DNA of 64,000 nucleotides, from NCBI RefSeq assembly GCF_040954835.1, contig NC_090698.1, positions 72,609,284 through 72,673,283 on the forward strand, given 5' to 3'. A program made the translations under genes and the position numbers. The stretch is from Lepisosteus oculatus. Taxonomy: Eukaryota; Chordata; Actinopteri; Semionotiformes; Lepisosteidae. The notes below the pieces were generated by a model. It worked only from the letters and a program-made list of their open reading frames with translations, had not been told where the DNA came from and did no database searches. Below, in pieces: positions 51,621 through 62,913 of the stretch; position 1 is the first letter of the stretch, and every line of letters starts with the position of its first letter.

Positions 51621-51911
51621 TAATGTAATGTAATGTTTCTTTATTAGCCCTATACAATTTCTTGCATTAGGAATTCGTCTTTTCGCATACCCCAGCTTTT
51701 CTCCAGGGAGACACAGACACAGAGACAGGGAGAGAAGCTTGGGGTCAGAGCGCAGGGTCTGCCATTGTATGGCGCCCCTGGAGCAGTTGGGGTTAAGGGC
51801 CTTGCTCAGGGGCCCAACGGAGTAGGATTCCTCTGCCAGCCACTGGATTTGAACCGGCAACCTTCCGGTCACAGGCGCAGATCCTTAGCCACAGAGCCAC
51901 TGCTCCGCCCT
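51621..51911 (-). mobile_element. tRNA-derived SINE (family A), full length, nested
   Basis: Minus-strand copy with a tRNA-like head at its high-coordinate end (box A near TGGCTAAGGATC; box B GGTTCAAATCC), the body motif CAAGGCCCTTAACCCC, and a CATTACATTA-type tail ending at 51621. The same family occurs at 33281-33562 and 46264-46485. It interrupts the 5S-derived SINE. Confidence 0.85.
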
Positions 51912-51918
51912 AAGAGGC

Positions 51919-51990
51919 TGTTTCTGCCCGGTCTCGAACCGGGGACCTTTCGCGTGTTAGGCGAACGTGTGACCACTACACTACGGAAAC
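51919..51990 (-). tRNA. tRNA-Val (anticodon AAC), gene or recent pseudogene
   Basis: The 72-nt minus-strand sequence closely follows vertebrate tRNA-Val(AAC), starting GTTTCCGTAGTGTAGTGG. The anticodon loop CCTAACACG has AAC at 51956-51958. The T arm CCCGG-TTCGAGA-CCGGG is perfect. The acceptor stem pairs except for one C6-A67 mismatch. The D arm is one base shorter than usual but still closes GTGT/ACAC. A and B boxes are intact. No T-run terminator follows; instead a tRNA-derived SINE head begins 8 nt downstream in the same orientation. A functional gene or a tRNA captured in a retroposed compound are both possible. Confidence 0.78.
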
Positions 51991-52072
51991 CCAGGTGGAT
52001 GCTGCACATTGGTGGTGGTGGAGGGGAGTCCAGTGGTGGTGGAGTGTCCAGAAAAGCGCTATATAAGTTTAA

Positions 52073-55000
52073 ACAATTACTATTATTTCTTAAATTTACA
52101 TTTCTGATGTACTATAGTTTGTGTAGTGACTTCATGAAGAAGGCAGTTTCTTGCTTCATTCGTTTTAATGTCCCTGTTCTGTGCTTTGGCAATTTCTCCC
52201 AAAGCCCTGGCACTACTGACTGAGGAGTCTGCAGAGACACTTCCCAGTCGCTGTAATTGACACGAAGTGATATCCGTTAAATATAACATCAGCGGCTCTC
52301 CTGCTGCGGCTTGAAGGCTGGCCTTGACAGACACTACCCTGGCCGCAAAGTGCTTCGCCGGGACAGTGCTTAACTGGGTGGGACAGATCGGAGGAAAATC
52401 GGGTTGCTCCTGGAAGTGGTGGTGGTTTGCCAGTAAGGAGCCACTCCTCCCTGAACCAAACAAGAAATTACTGCTCAAGAAGGTTGCACTGTGTTATGCT
52501 CCTAGTATGCTACTGTTATTTCATACCCCATTGCCATACTGACAAAAGAGGGTTTGACGTGCCTGGTGTCCTGGCTATATTTCACATCATTTTTTGTTTC
52601 TAGATTTCTCCTGTGTAGCTAAACTGGATCTGTCAGCAGACTGTCGCTTCTTCAGCTCGTCTGCCTTGCAACAGGTGCAAAACGAGCTGCCACCCATCAA
52701 CACCAGGGGGCGCTACACTTCAATGTTTGCCCTCGGCTGCCCGCACGGCTCTCTGGGACTCCTCAACATTACAAGCGCTGTGCAAATCCAAGGTACTTCA
52801 ACTAGGTACGTACAGTAGGCTTCAAAGGAACAAGCTGTATCAGAAAGAATGAAAGCATACCATTCCTGTTGCTTCTGGTAATTCCTGCTTCTCTGTCACT
52901 CTGAATATGAATGAATGCAGTTAACCTTGGTCCCTTTTCTACCCAATGCCCACAATATAATGGGATTATACTTTGGTAGCCACATAAAAAATAACAATGG
53001 AGGAACATTTTTCTTATCATCTTTTATTACAGTGGAATAAAAAGCAGTTCATTTCACAAGTTCAAAACATGGGAAATTTCACTCATATCATATGGTATAA
53101 CCAAGAATCTCCCTATTCCAGAACACGTTTTAGGTTACTGGCTTTCTTTTAATTCACATTTCCCCAAACACATCACACAATTTACAATTCAAGGCCTAAT
53201 ATAATTAACATATTCATATTGTCTCTTCTTGCAATTGAAATGGAAGCACAATGCTTGTTCAGCAGATTATTTTCACAATCAATATTTCATTTAATGTGCA
53301 ATTTCTATTGGACATAAAACACAATTCTTGTAAAGTTCACATTATCAGATTTCGGAGCATGTTCCATTGCAACATAGTGTTTAAAATACTTTGTCAACAT
53401 TCAACTCTCTACCACACATTAGCTTCACTGAACTTTCTGCCATGGAAGAGTATGTGTTTTTTTGTATTGAGATTAATAAGTTATTACCTGAATTGAATGT
53501 TGGGGAGGTGACAAAGTGTGAACAAAACAAACCTTTATAGACTGCCAATCCTACGATTCAATTGGTTTTATTTTACTTGAATTGGAAATGATGGTCAGTA
53601 GTTAGGTAGTGTAGTTGGTAGGTTTTTGCTTTACATGTAGTGTAGGTAACACTTATACGTAAAGCAAAAAAAGAGATATTTCCAGAAGCTATGGCACATG
53701 AAATAGGTGATGATGTAATGCCAGCATTATTGTGGTACAAAGAACACAGCCCCGAAATATGTCTACCATTTCCTGATGCCATTTCCTTAAACAATGATCC
53801 TCTAACCAGACATTATAGTTGAGAACAGATTCTCATCTACGGGGATGACCTGGCCAAGAGTTTATTCCAATCAGCAAGGACAATCAATCGATAGAAAAAT
53901 TACAAAAAGGAAAGAAGAGATGAGAACTGGCTAACAAGAGCAAGTGTGAAGACTGAGCAGCCAGTCGCATAGTCCAGGTCTGGAGTACGTGTCTGCATTT
54001 TCAGAACTGCCATATTTAGTGCCAAACCAAGTGTCTACTTGTTAAAGCTGGACTGCGAGTGAAGGAAAGGCTGAAACAAAGCCCAACCCAACCCAGGGGC
54101 AGAAAATGTCTTGGGTGTTGGGTTTCCTCGTCTCTCTGATGTCTGATAGGTTGTGGCAACACCTGACCACAGGAACCCATCAACGCTTGTACAAATTCCA
54201 AGCTTTCCGTGTTTTGTAAGGTTAAGTAATGGAAAATGTTAAATGCAGAGAGAAGGGAACATGGCCAAATGCCACTGAAGCTCAAGTGTGGTAGGAAAAC
54301 CTCCGATTAAAGATGTAGGAGAAAGCAAAGCCGCTACTTGTCTTTGCAACTATTTGAGTTGCATTGAACTTTCGACCAGTAAAATGCCAATTCAGTATCA
54401 AGCCACAATCATGTTAAAATGTTAACATATTCTCAATACAATAACCTAAATAATACAATTTCATTCATTTAATGCCCACTTGCTATACATCTACCTTAAC
54501 CAACCAGTTTTCAAATTTAAGAGCTTAATTTAAATAAGCATGGTTCTACTTATAACACCTGCTTGGTATCGGGCAATGACAATTAACAAATTACAATTTA
54601 AATAGCTGTTTCACATTACACAGAATGTTAAATGTTTGTTTTTAAGACAGGCTTTATAGCTCATAACCTCAGAAATTTTAGAGCACAAAACTAAGCCTGC
54701 GACATAAAAATATTTTAAAATACTATATATATATATTCATAAAACCATACAGGAGGCAGCTGTCTTTCAGACAGAGAAAGCATTGGTTTCTTTTAAGCAA
54801 GCTACAGTACATCACATTTGAAAGGATACTGTGCAAATTGATTTCTTCAATAAGAGAAACTTTCATTAGCAGACTCAGGCAAAAGTACAACAAAAGATTA
54901 GCTGGGAGAAAACCTCCCATTTCTTCCAAAAAGATACTGTAGAACTGGCTTCTGGCACCAGATTCCTCCCCCTCCCCAATTTTCCTGTTTTTTTCCAACA

Positions 55001-55919
55001 TGTCACCTTGTCCTATTTTTGTTCTATTCTCCAATAATTTTCTCTGACCCATGTGTGGGGGAATAGCCCACACAATGAGAAGTTAGCTGTAAAATAGCCA
55101 TAGTTGAAGGGGAAAATACTTTCCCGTCTTGTTTTTTTTTAAAATGTATATACTGATATTAGTTATGATCATGACATATAGTTTCACACAACACAGACAT
55201 TGTTTTGTTGCTGGCTGCTCAGAAAGTGGCGGGTGATCATACAGTATGTGCAGAGCTGTGTTAACCGAGTCGTGTAATTGAAGATTACGCTGTTACTCTG
55301 CAGAATTCCTTCGTGCTGGGTTTATTCCAGCTGGGCTGCTCAGAGCATAGCATGGTTGAGCACTAAGGGCAAAACTGGGCTTATAGCCGGCCTTTGCTTC
55401 TTGTCTAAGCCATGAAAGTGTCACCAATTTACTGCTGCTCGTTCATAGCCCTCAAACTACAAAAAACGTCATCCCTGCTACAGCATGTACATCTGTGTTC
55501 CTGGAGACTGGTCAGGTGTGTGAACCAGTGTCCTGATACAAGAGAATGGGCAGGTTGCATGGTTTGAGAATCTGTTCCTCAACCTTGCTCAAGACAAGGT
55601 AAGAAGCTGTTAGCCCTTAATCCTCAATCATGTTCTATGAAACAAATACACTGAGTTAAAACCACTGCTGTTGTCATTTCCTGTTAATTATATTACACTG
55701 TGAACTGATGAATACTAAAGTCATTTTTTTAAAGTGATATGATGATGTTACTAACACTTGTAATGGTCCTCTTTTGAAAATAATACCCCAAAATAGACTG
55801 GACAAAACAACAGATTTGCATTACTTTAAAATCTCTTTTTTTTTCCATTTAGAATCTCAGATTATTTTTGTGATGCATTTGGAAAAGCCCACTGTGGGTT
55901 TATGGTGCGTCTGTCCACA
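52073..55919. other. CETN3-MBLAC2 spacer, no gene
   Basis: Unique sequence. 52550-52800 is more GC-rich and carries the CTCF-like core at 52701. 52800-55900 is AT-rich with no repeat I can name. The distal part may belong to the MBLAC2 3' UTR; a minus-strand AATAAA lies at 55321-55326. Confidence 0.55.
52701..52715 (+). promoter_or_regulatory. CTCF-like core motif in unique sequence
   Basis: CACCAGGGGGCGCTA matches the CTCF core apart from its first base. It is outside any repeat I recognise, in the CETN3-MBLAC2 spacer. Confidence 0.4.
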
Positions 55920-56272
55920 ATAACGAACCCCACCACCACACACGGGGGAGAGTGAGGAAAATTAGGCGGACTCCCCCACCCCACCCTCCATCCAGCTTTA
56001 TATGATGTCACATACGACACTACTGCCTACTGGAGAATCAGTGTTGATTGGAGGTCGCCTACAGGACTGCATGTCTGTACGAACCCAGAAGGCCACATAG
56101 GTCGCCAAGAGCCAAAAGTGCCCTGGCCAAGTAGCCCCACCCTCCCCTTGGTGGTGCTCAGCAGAGCCAGTAGTGTGCCAAAACTCTGTCGGGCTTGAAC
56201 CCGTGTTCAAAGAGCAGCACCTGCCCTAGGGCAAGAGCCTTTACCAGCTGAACCTCTCAACTGGCCACAATG
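55920..56272 (-). mobile_element. tRNA-derived SINE (family D)
   Basis: The minus-strand head has box A-like AGAGGTTCAGCTGGTAAAGG and box B GGGTTCAAGCCC. About 230 bp of body follows (ACTTTTGGCTCTTGGCGACC; CAATCAACACTGATTCTCC). Only one copy is in this window, so family boundaries are uncertain. Confidence 0.6.
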
Positions 56273-56650
56273 CATGTAAGTATATTTAGAAGTCCGCATA
56301 AAAACTGGCTTTGGTCAAAGCTCAAGAAAGGTATTTTCGTAACACAAAGATGGTGACTCAGAAAGTTAAATTCAGACGATTGTTGAGAGAAGTGTCAGCA
56401 CAAAAACAAGGTGGCCAGTAAGAATAAATGTGATTTTGCAACTAATGCTCACAAACATGCATGATCTTTGCATGTTACTGAATTCCAGATCTGAAAAAAC
56501 AAATATTGCAATGCTCAAACTGTCCTCTGCTGTATAATTAAGTGTGTGACAGTGTTCTTGACACATCTCAGAAGCTAAGTGAGCCTGGGCCAGGTCAGTA
56601 TGGGCATGCCCTCTAAAAGAAAAACAGCTGCTCTAAGAGATGTTAGAAGA

Positions 56651-56664
56651 CCAGTAGGTGGTGC
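56651..56664 (+). promoter_or_regulatory. CTCF-like core motif, one mismatch
   Basis: CCAGTAGGTGGTGC differs from the core only at position 12 (T for C). Located downstream of MBLAC2. Confidence 0.25.
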
Positions 56665-57356
56665 CGATTCCTCTGGACCTGAATTCTCAAACCGGTTCCT
56701 CAGTTTGCGGGGACACCGTGCTATAGGAGATGGTGTTTGAATTAAACAATTAAACTGACGTTCAGACTACACAGTCACTACAGATCCCATAGCTCTGCTT
56801 GAGAGAAGGAGTCCTTCCTAAACTCCACGCTGCGTTTACACAACATGTCCTCCTTAAGTCAATTCTCTCATTAGTAAAGTACTGTGGGATTCTTTGGAAT
56901 GGTTAGAAATACTGTTTTAATGTTTTAAAGTCATCTACTAAAAATCAGTGCCTTCTTATGAGAAGAACTAAAAATTCCCTTTAACTAACCTACATTCAAA
57001 AACAAGAGGGGTGAAGCTCTACTTTAAGTGGAAAAAGGGCAAAAGTAAGCTCAGGGGTCAGGTGTCCAAGTGTCCAAGTTTACCCCCATCACAGCACAGG
57101 ACAGGTTTTCTAGCAATTATGACCACCTGCCTTCTCGCGTCATCCAGGGAAACACAAGTTAAGTTGAAGTTAAACACTCAAAATTTGAAACTCAGCATCA
57201 AGATTGCACAGAGATACAAAACAGAAAGAATCTGAAAGAATCATTCTTAACTGAATAAAATTGGGTTGGTAAACCACCCTGAATTGCCACTAAGCCAGTC
57301 AAAAGCCTACAAGTGCTTTAAAAAAGTCCTTGTCTTTGCTTATGATACTGTGGTAT

Positions 57357-57615
57357 GAGTGGCAGCATGCTGGAGCAGTGGACTGTGCCCTCACTTCACA
57401 GCTCCAAGGATCTGGGTTCAAATCTGGCTTTGTGTGAGTGAACAGTCCACCTGTGGGGCCTGTTGTCGTGTTCTCTGAACACTTTCCTCTCCACCCCAGT
57501 AAACATGCTGCCCAGGTAAATTATCATCTCTAAACTGCCCCATGTGTATGAACATGAGCCCAGAGGCACACCAGGGTCCTGTCCAGCGTCACGGAGCTCT
57601 GGACACACAGCGGCC
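57357..57615 (+). mobile_element. tRNA-derived SINE (family B), diverged
   Basis: Head GAGTGGCAGCATGCTGGAGC, box B GGGTTCAAATCTGG, then ATTATCATCTCTAAACTGCC and CACACCAGGGTCCTGTCC, in family order. It lies in the spacer downstream of MBLAC2 and could be part of its 3' UTR. Confidence 0.7.
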
Positions 57616-58048
57616 ACGGAGACCAGATGATGGACGCATCAGTGAGATCATTCCATCTTCCACAACAGCAAACCAGCATCAGCCAAAATAAAAACTTGCT
57701 TCTCCATGTCTCACGTGAAGACGAAATTCCCAGCAAATGATATGTGCTCCGCCACTCCTCGTTTCATGCTTTGGAAAGCTACAGAAAAAAATGCAAACGT
57801 GCTTCAAGTATGTTTCTTTGTACCTCGAGGCTTAAAGCTATACACTCATCCATGTGCAAACCCAAATCATTGCATTTGCAACACGCACACATTTAAGAAT
57901 CAAAACTAGTGCAATAATTACCATTTCAAAGTCAAAATTAGTGCAACTGCAGTACTGGGCTAAATTTTACGAACACATTTCATCAATTGAGACAGTTAGC
58001 ATAAACAAAATACTGTAAACGTATAAAGCAGCCGTTTGCCTTTCCCAG

Positions 58049-58434
58049 TCAACACCCGTGTCTAGAATTGCAGGCACGGAGAACGAGGCTTGCGACGGAC
58101 TTCAGGGCACACATGGAAAACCGGTGGCACCCTCCCGCGCTGGCGATGTAGCTGGAGGCGATGCGGTACAGCCGCTCGGCCCCAAAGGTGTTGAAGTGGC
58201 CAGGCAGCACCTGCTCCACGTGGCCCCCGTCCGCCAGCTCGACCAGCCGCTCGCAGCTGGAGACGTAGTCGCTGACCCTGCTGTACGGCAGCCAGTCGAT
58301 CATGGAGCCGTCGTACACCACGTCCCCGCTGAAGAGCATCTTGCGGTCCCTGTCGTGCAGGCAGATGCTGCCTCTGGAGTGGCCGGGCATGTGCAGCACC
58401 GACAGCTGCCTGTCGCCCAGGTTAATGACGTCTC
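58049..58434 (-). CDS. MBLAC2: MBLAC2 coding exon 2
   Basis: Encodes residues 148-275 ([20 protein letters not shown] onward) with the remaining metal ligands H166, D185 and H227. The acceptor is CAG at 58435-58437. The stop codon is TGA at 58049-58051, after CNSRHGC. Confidence 0.95.
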
Positions 58435-61400
58435 CTGAGGAAACAGCAAGAGCACCTTCTTCAAGGAGAACTGCAGTCCCACTTTCTCAGACCTCTAGAA
58501 CAACTCGGAGCCGTGGTAGCGCAGACGGCAAGGGCGTCTAGCTCCTGACCGGAAGGTCCCGGGTTCAATCCCAGGTAGGGTTAAGCGATGTAGCTTGCCC
58601 TAATTCCTTCCAGACGGCTCCCAGCTCCGCTCAACCTGCGAGTACCGGGGTTAATCCTTCCGGGGGAAATCGGTCAGCCGGAGCGTGATGCTGACCACAT
58701 CACCTCCAGTGTCGGATGGTCAAGAAAAATGGTGGCCCTTGCCCCCCTATCCCCAATGGGCCTTTATGGCCTGTAAAAGGACCTACCTACCTGTAACAAA
58801 CTAAATCAATCGACAGTACAGAAGAAAACTCACAAATTTCAAAGTAAGCACAAAACCGTGCATTCGGAGTCGCCGTGTTGTGGCAGACCCCTGGGAACTT
58901 ATTCGAGTCCCCAAGAATTGCAACGTGAACCGGCCCTTCCTGCTCACTAGTTCCTGCCCTGACCAATGCAATGCGATGTACGAGCGAATAAGTACAGGTA
59001 GCGCAGCCGACATTTCACCGCAGAATTATTCCAGCGTGATCCCCATGCAGAGCTAACAAGCAGTATTTGTCTGCAAAACTGTCTCGAAGTTGAGACAATA
59101 TTTCTATCGGATGAAAAGAGCTGTATGCACAAGCCGGCTTATTTACAACGTAATGGGGCCACATCATCTCACCACAAGTTTTGTTGCCTCGTTGTGAATG
59201 GCAGGACAGGGCACTGCACATACCTGGAAATTTCATGTATTTTGTGATGTCAATTGGAGGTTTTACCAGTTACTGTGTACATCAATGCTGACCCCGAAAT
59301 ATGAAAATAATGTTACAGTCCCCCTTTAATATTACTGGTGGGCTGTGAAACTTCTCACGGACACGCTGGAAGAAAATCCCTGGGAAAGTTTGAGTCATCT
59401 CAGGGAAAATGGAGGCTGCTTAAGGCTAGGAACTACGGATGGTTATTCTATGGATAATCAATATCCCTCAGTTTTCCCTATTAGTGTCAATAAAACATGA
59501 TGTCACTTTTCCTTTCCATCTAAAGCAGGGATATTTTTTCCACATCTCAGGTTCCACAATCTAGTAGAGCAGCCGTAGGCTCTGTCTGTCTTTCTACAGG
59601 AGAAGCTATTCCGAGTGGGTCCCAGCCAAGTCACGTATTTCAGATGTGTTAGTTCATTAAGAGAAAAGACTTTTACAGCAACTGCTGCTTTGAAGATGTG
59701 CAATACTGATGTCACGGTATCACAGCTGGGCACTTTCCTCATTCACACTCTCTCATGTTGTGAATATAAGGTACAGGAAGAACAGCTTACTATCCACAGT
59801 AAAGGATTTCCATTTTACTAGTTGTTATTTTACCAGCTACTTGCATGCAAACTTAATTTTCACTTCCAGTTCATTTTCTTAAAATCCTAATTACTGCCTT
59901 CTTGTCCACTTTGATTTCGTTTTTGAGGATTTTTAAACACTGCATGTGAAATTAATGAATTAATGTATTTCTGAAGACAGTATGTGGGTTGCAAGGTAGT
60001 AGACATCTCAGATTGAACCCTGCTGAGAGTATTTTCAAAGTGTCCAAGTCTTTCACTAGTTTTCTGCTTATAATAGAAGGGCAGAATGGTCAAGGCATGA
60101 GAGACTGACCTCAAGTCTAACGTCTGAATATGTGTAAAGGTTAGTGCATTCTTTCGTGTATCTCCCAAAAGCTTTATAAAAATGCCACTTCTATACAAAC
60201 CCATGGTCACATTGCAAACTGTACTGGTTTTGACAATGACTCTCGTCATTTTGTACGTTTCCCGTTGTAAGTGAAATAAACTCATGTAGGCTCCCCATAT
60301 ACCAGAAATAATTTCTGATATATATCAGAAATATCAGCGCTTGCAGATTTGTCTCTTTCAGCAGGAACGTCGGTGTCCTGCAGCTGGGTGTGAGAAGAGC
60401 TGTGCCGAATCGTACTGTGCCAACAGTGGGATCACTGAAGTATCAGTGAGAGGACAGAACAAAAGCGCTGCTGTGAAGGTCATGTGCGAAAATATCAGGC
60501 CAGAGTCTCCCAGGTCCAGTTACTCTGTTACCGGAACTGGCTGAAATCGATCCACAGCGGCCCGACATCGCCTGTCCCGGTCTGCCCGGACGAGGGACGC
60601 CACAGAACTTGCGCAGTCCCGCCGGGACACCCCCCAAAACACCCCACTGCCACGGCGCGATCACCTGTTCACTGCGCAATAACCAGCTCCTGGTTAGGAA
60701 TAATAAAGGCAGACGTGCAGTTATTCCAGTAGTATCTCCCCGTAACCCCAGAGATATAGTTCTCTCAGAGAGTCTAGGATATTTAATTGGGAACGTGTTT
60801 TTTTCTGCACCGCCGTGCTTTGACAAACTTTTGGGCTACAGTGTTGCGCGGAACCAGCAGCAGAGCGAAGAGGCCGTTTCAACCCCCCGAGCGCTGCTAG
60901 TTGGAGATACAGTATTATTCCCTCTCTGGTGTCTTCAGGGGGGTGGAAGATTGTGACTATAGTGCAGGCAGTCTGTCATCCTTCTTGTAACGAATCAAGG
61001 AGGCGGATGAATCTGTAGAGATGCAGTTCATCGGATTTGGGACCGATTACGCTCCTTAACGCAATTTTCTCATTGCTCGTCTAGAATAGCAGTGTGTGGT
61101 ACAGGAGTACTTCGACCCGGTACCAATGCTTTTATTTGCTTCATTGGCTATGAGCCCTAAACGTCCAAATCAATCGGAAAGGCACAGATCGCATAAATAC
61201 ACCGAGCGCAAGATTGTGTTCTGGATATCTTTTCCGTTTACAAAAAATACCCCCAAGCAACAACGTTAATGAAATAGTTTATTAGAGATATAACGCCGCA
61301 CGTCTGTGGAAACCTATGTTTAGTTTTTGATAATACTCAAGCTCGTCTTCTCGATGCGACACCGGAAAAACGAGAGCGCAGCCTGCGCCCTCCCCCACCT

Positions 61401-62137
61401 TCCTCGCCGTATGGCGTCTTTAAAGCTCACTCCGTCGGGCCGAGAGACGCTGAACGTACCTCCAGCAGGGCGACAGATTAGCCCTGCTAATGCGAGACGG
61501 CCTCTGTGTAACTCTGCTGTTAATTAAGCAGATGCCACGGGTATTTTTCGCCACTTGTTGAAAACCGGTGTCCGGAACGGTAAGGCATTAGTTTACCTTA
61601 TCATAACGCGCAATATGACCACGCACCGCACCGTCGCCGTCCCTTTCACGCACAAGCGGCTCTGGTGCATGCCTATATGTGCTAGAGATATTCACCTTCT
61701 TGCAGTACGCGAGTGGGTCGCACAGCCTGCACTCTGAACTCGCTGGCCCGCCAGCCGGGTGTCGGAGCCCGGGCGATCTCGCCGTCCGACAGCCAGGTCA
61801 CCATCTCAAAGTTATCCCCCGTGGCGAGCGCGTCGGCCTCGGCTCTGTGAACCCCCACCTGGCGAAACTGGTGCAGCCCGCCCGAGTGGTCAAAGTGGAC
61901 GTGGGTCCCGATCGCCAGCGGGGGGTTCTTCCGGCCGGACTCCTCGCCCAGCAGCCCCTTGGCGCGCAGGTAGTCCGGCAGGCTCCTGAGGCCCAGGCCG
62001 GCGTCGATCACCACGTCCTGGTGCGACCCGCGGACCAGCCAGATGTTCGCTCTGTTGCCCGACTCGTAGAACCTCTCCTGGATCCAAAACACGCCGTCGC
62101 CCAGGCACTTGTGAGCGTACCACTCCGTCGCAGACAT
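58049..62137 (-). CDS. MBLAC2: Metallo-beta-lactamase domain-containing protein 2, two coding exons
   Basis: Minus-strand exons 61696-62137 (442 nt) and 58049-58434 (386 nt) join in frame to 828 nt, which is 275 residues plus TGA; human MBLAC2 has 279. The family are metallo-beta-lactamase-fold hydrolases reported to act on palmitoyl-CoA as acyl-CoA thioesterases at membranes. Visible metal ligands are H79-x-H81-x-D83-H84 ([10 protein letters not shown]), H166 in MPGHS, D185 in [11 protein letters not shown] and H227 in LPGHFNTFG, so the catalytic site is complete. The N-terminus [37 protein letters not shown] follows human closely. A Cys at position 11 replaces Ser. The start is the only in-frame ATG. 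Splice sites are G|GTGAAT and CAG|GA. Confidence 0.96.
58507..58790 (+). mobile_element. tRNA-derived SINE (family C) in the MBLAC2 intron
   Basis: Head GAGCCGTGGTAGCGCAGACG with box B GGGTTCAATCCC, then GAGTACCGGGGTTAATCC and GTGATGCTGACCACATCACC. The A/T-poor tail ends in short ACCT repeats. It sits 70 bp from the exon 2 acceptor, antisense to the gene. Confidence 0.78.
58791..61695 (-). other. MBLAC2: MBLAC2 intron 1, remainder
   Basis: Lies between the family C SINE and exon 1. It has CpG-rich patches at about 60540-60680 and 61340-61450, without coding signature. The longest open frames here (59887-60285 and 60443-60826 minus) do not resemble known proteins. Confidence 0.65.
61696..62137 (-). 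CDS. MBLAC2: MBLAC2 coding exon 1
   Basis: Encodes residues 1-147 plus one base, including the HxHxDH motif. The ATG at 62135-62137 is preceded by GGG. The donor GTGAAT lies just below 61696. The exon is strongly CpG-rich, which creates long open shadow frames on both strands. Confidence 0.95.
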
Positions 62138-62530
62138 CCCGACACCCGCCTCCCACCCACGCGTAATAAAATAAAGACACCGAGCTGTCAGGGACGTGGA
62201 GCCCCGAATCCAGACTCGGTCCGGTCCGGTGAGGAGGCGCAATGCAAACCAGGGTTGGCTTGTGCAGAACAGGAGGAGACCGCGACAGGCGCTCAGCCTG
62301 CAGGGAGAAAAAGCAGCTGAGTGGATAAACAAGGTCCGAGGGGCTCGTGATTGGCTCGGACCTGCGACTGCGCCCCTCCGACACGCTCCGGCCACACCCG
62401 GCGGCTTAAAGGCGCAGCCCTCTCCTGCTCGGTGCGGACTGCTGTCCCTGAACCAAAACCAGCCGGGATCCCGCCTCCTCGGTGTTGGCTTTGCGGAGGT
62501 TTCCTACTTTCAGGACCTCTGAAGCGCCTG
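62138..62530. promoter_or_regulatory. CpG-rich promoter region of MBLAC2, possibly shared with POLR3G
   Basis: A GC- and CpG-rich stretch directly upstream of MBLAC2. It has a CCAAT box in minus orientation (ATTGG at 62350-62354), and GC boxes around 62370-62420. In human, POLR3G begins divergently from this promoter and its first exon is largely noncoding. No POLR3G coding start can be seen to the end of the window, so the shared-promoter role is inferred from synteny. Confidence 0.5.
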
Positions 62531-62858
62531 ACAGACGGGAATATAGTTGCGCTTTTGTTTCTAGTCGGTGTGAACGAGAAGCCCGATAATATCATTCTTT
62601 CCAGAAGACATGTAGTAGTAATACACAGCATATAATGGCATATGACCGATAAGGAGAATATATGTCCTGTAGTCAGAGGGCAATGAAAATGAAATGTTAA
62701 TAAATTGAGTTATAGTGAAGACCCGCTCATTTCCTATCAAAGACCCTGTAAAAGCTGCTGATTGTATTTGAAAGGGAGGTGGGTCGCTCCAGAATACCGA
62801 ATATAACGTAGAAAAAACAGGCTTCTGAGCTCCACGACACATTGTGAACCTGCTAAAA

Positions 62859-62859
62859 A

Positions 62860-62912
<53 letters not shown>
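62859..62912 (+). repeat. (ATT)n microsatellite
   Basis: About 17-18 perfect ATT units, 0.7 kb upstream of the MBLAC2 start. Likely polymorphic in length. Confidence 0.95.

Positions 62913-62913
<1 letters not shown>

Larger units (their letters stand above)
51089..52072 (+). mobile_element. 5S-rRNA-derived SINE, rearranged and interrupted
   Basis: The head resembles the 3' half of 5S rRNA (AAGCTAAGCAGGTGTGAG; CTGGATGGGAGACCTCCTGG). The body runs to 51620 and resumes at 51991 after the nested SINE and tRNA-Val, ending in AAAAGCGCTATATAAG. A foldback at 51088-51205 duplicates part of the head in inverted orientation. A CTCF-like core lies at 51312-51326. Confidence 0.85.

Noticed and set aside
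51765-52223. 152-codon plus-strand frame
   Set aside because: Runs across a SINE, the tRNA-Val and a second SINE, so it cannot be a real protein.
56139-56262. Possible second tRNA gene
   Set aside because: Boxes A and B are present, but no acceptor stem or anticodon arm folds. It is the head of a SINE.
58058-58438. 126-codon plus-strand frame opposite MBLAC2 exon 2
   Set aside because: Antisense shadow; composition follows the codon complement of the real exon.
61679-62320. 213-codon plus-strand frame opposite MBLAC2 exon 1
   Set aside because: Antisense shadow of a CpG-rich exon whose own frame encodes a clear MBLAC2.
62138-62395. In-frame open extension upstream of the MBLAC2 start (86 codons)
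   Set aside because: It contains no ATG; the apparent start is GTG. The family begins at MSATEW, and the extension has no similarity to it. It is GC-rich 5' UTR.
15263-62912. CRISPR-like regular repeats
   Set aside because: The tandem repeats at 15263-15310 and 62859-62912 are simple microsatellites without spacers, and the window is eukaryotic.
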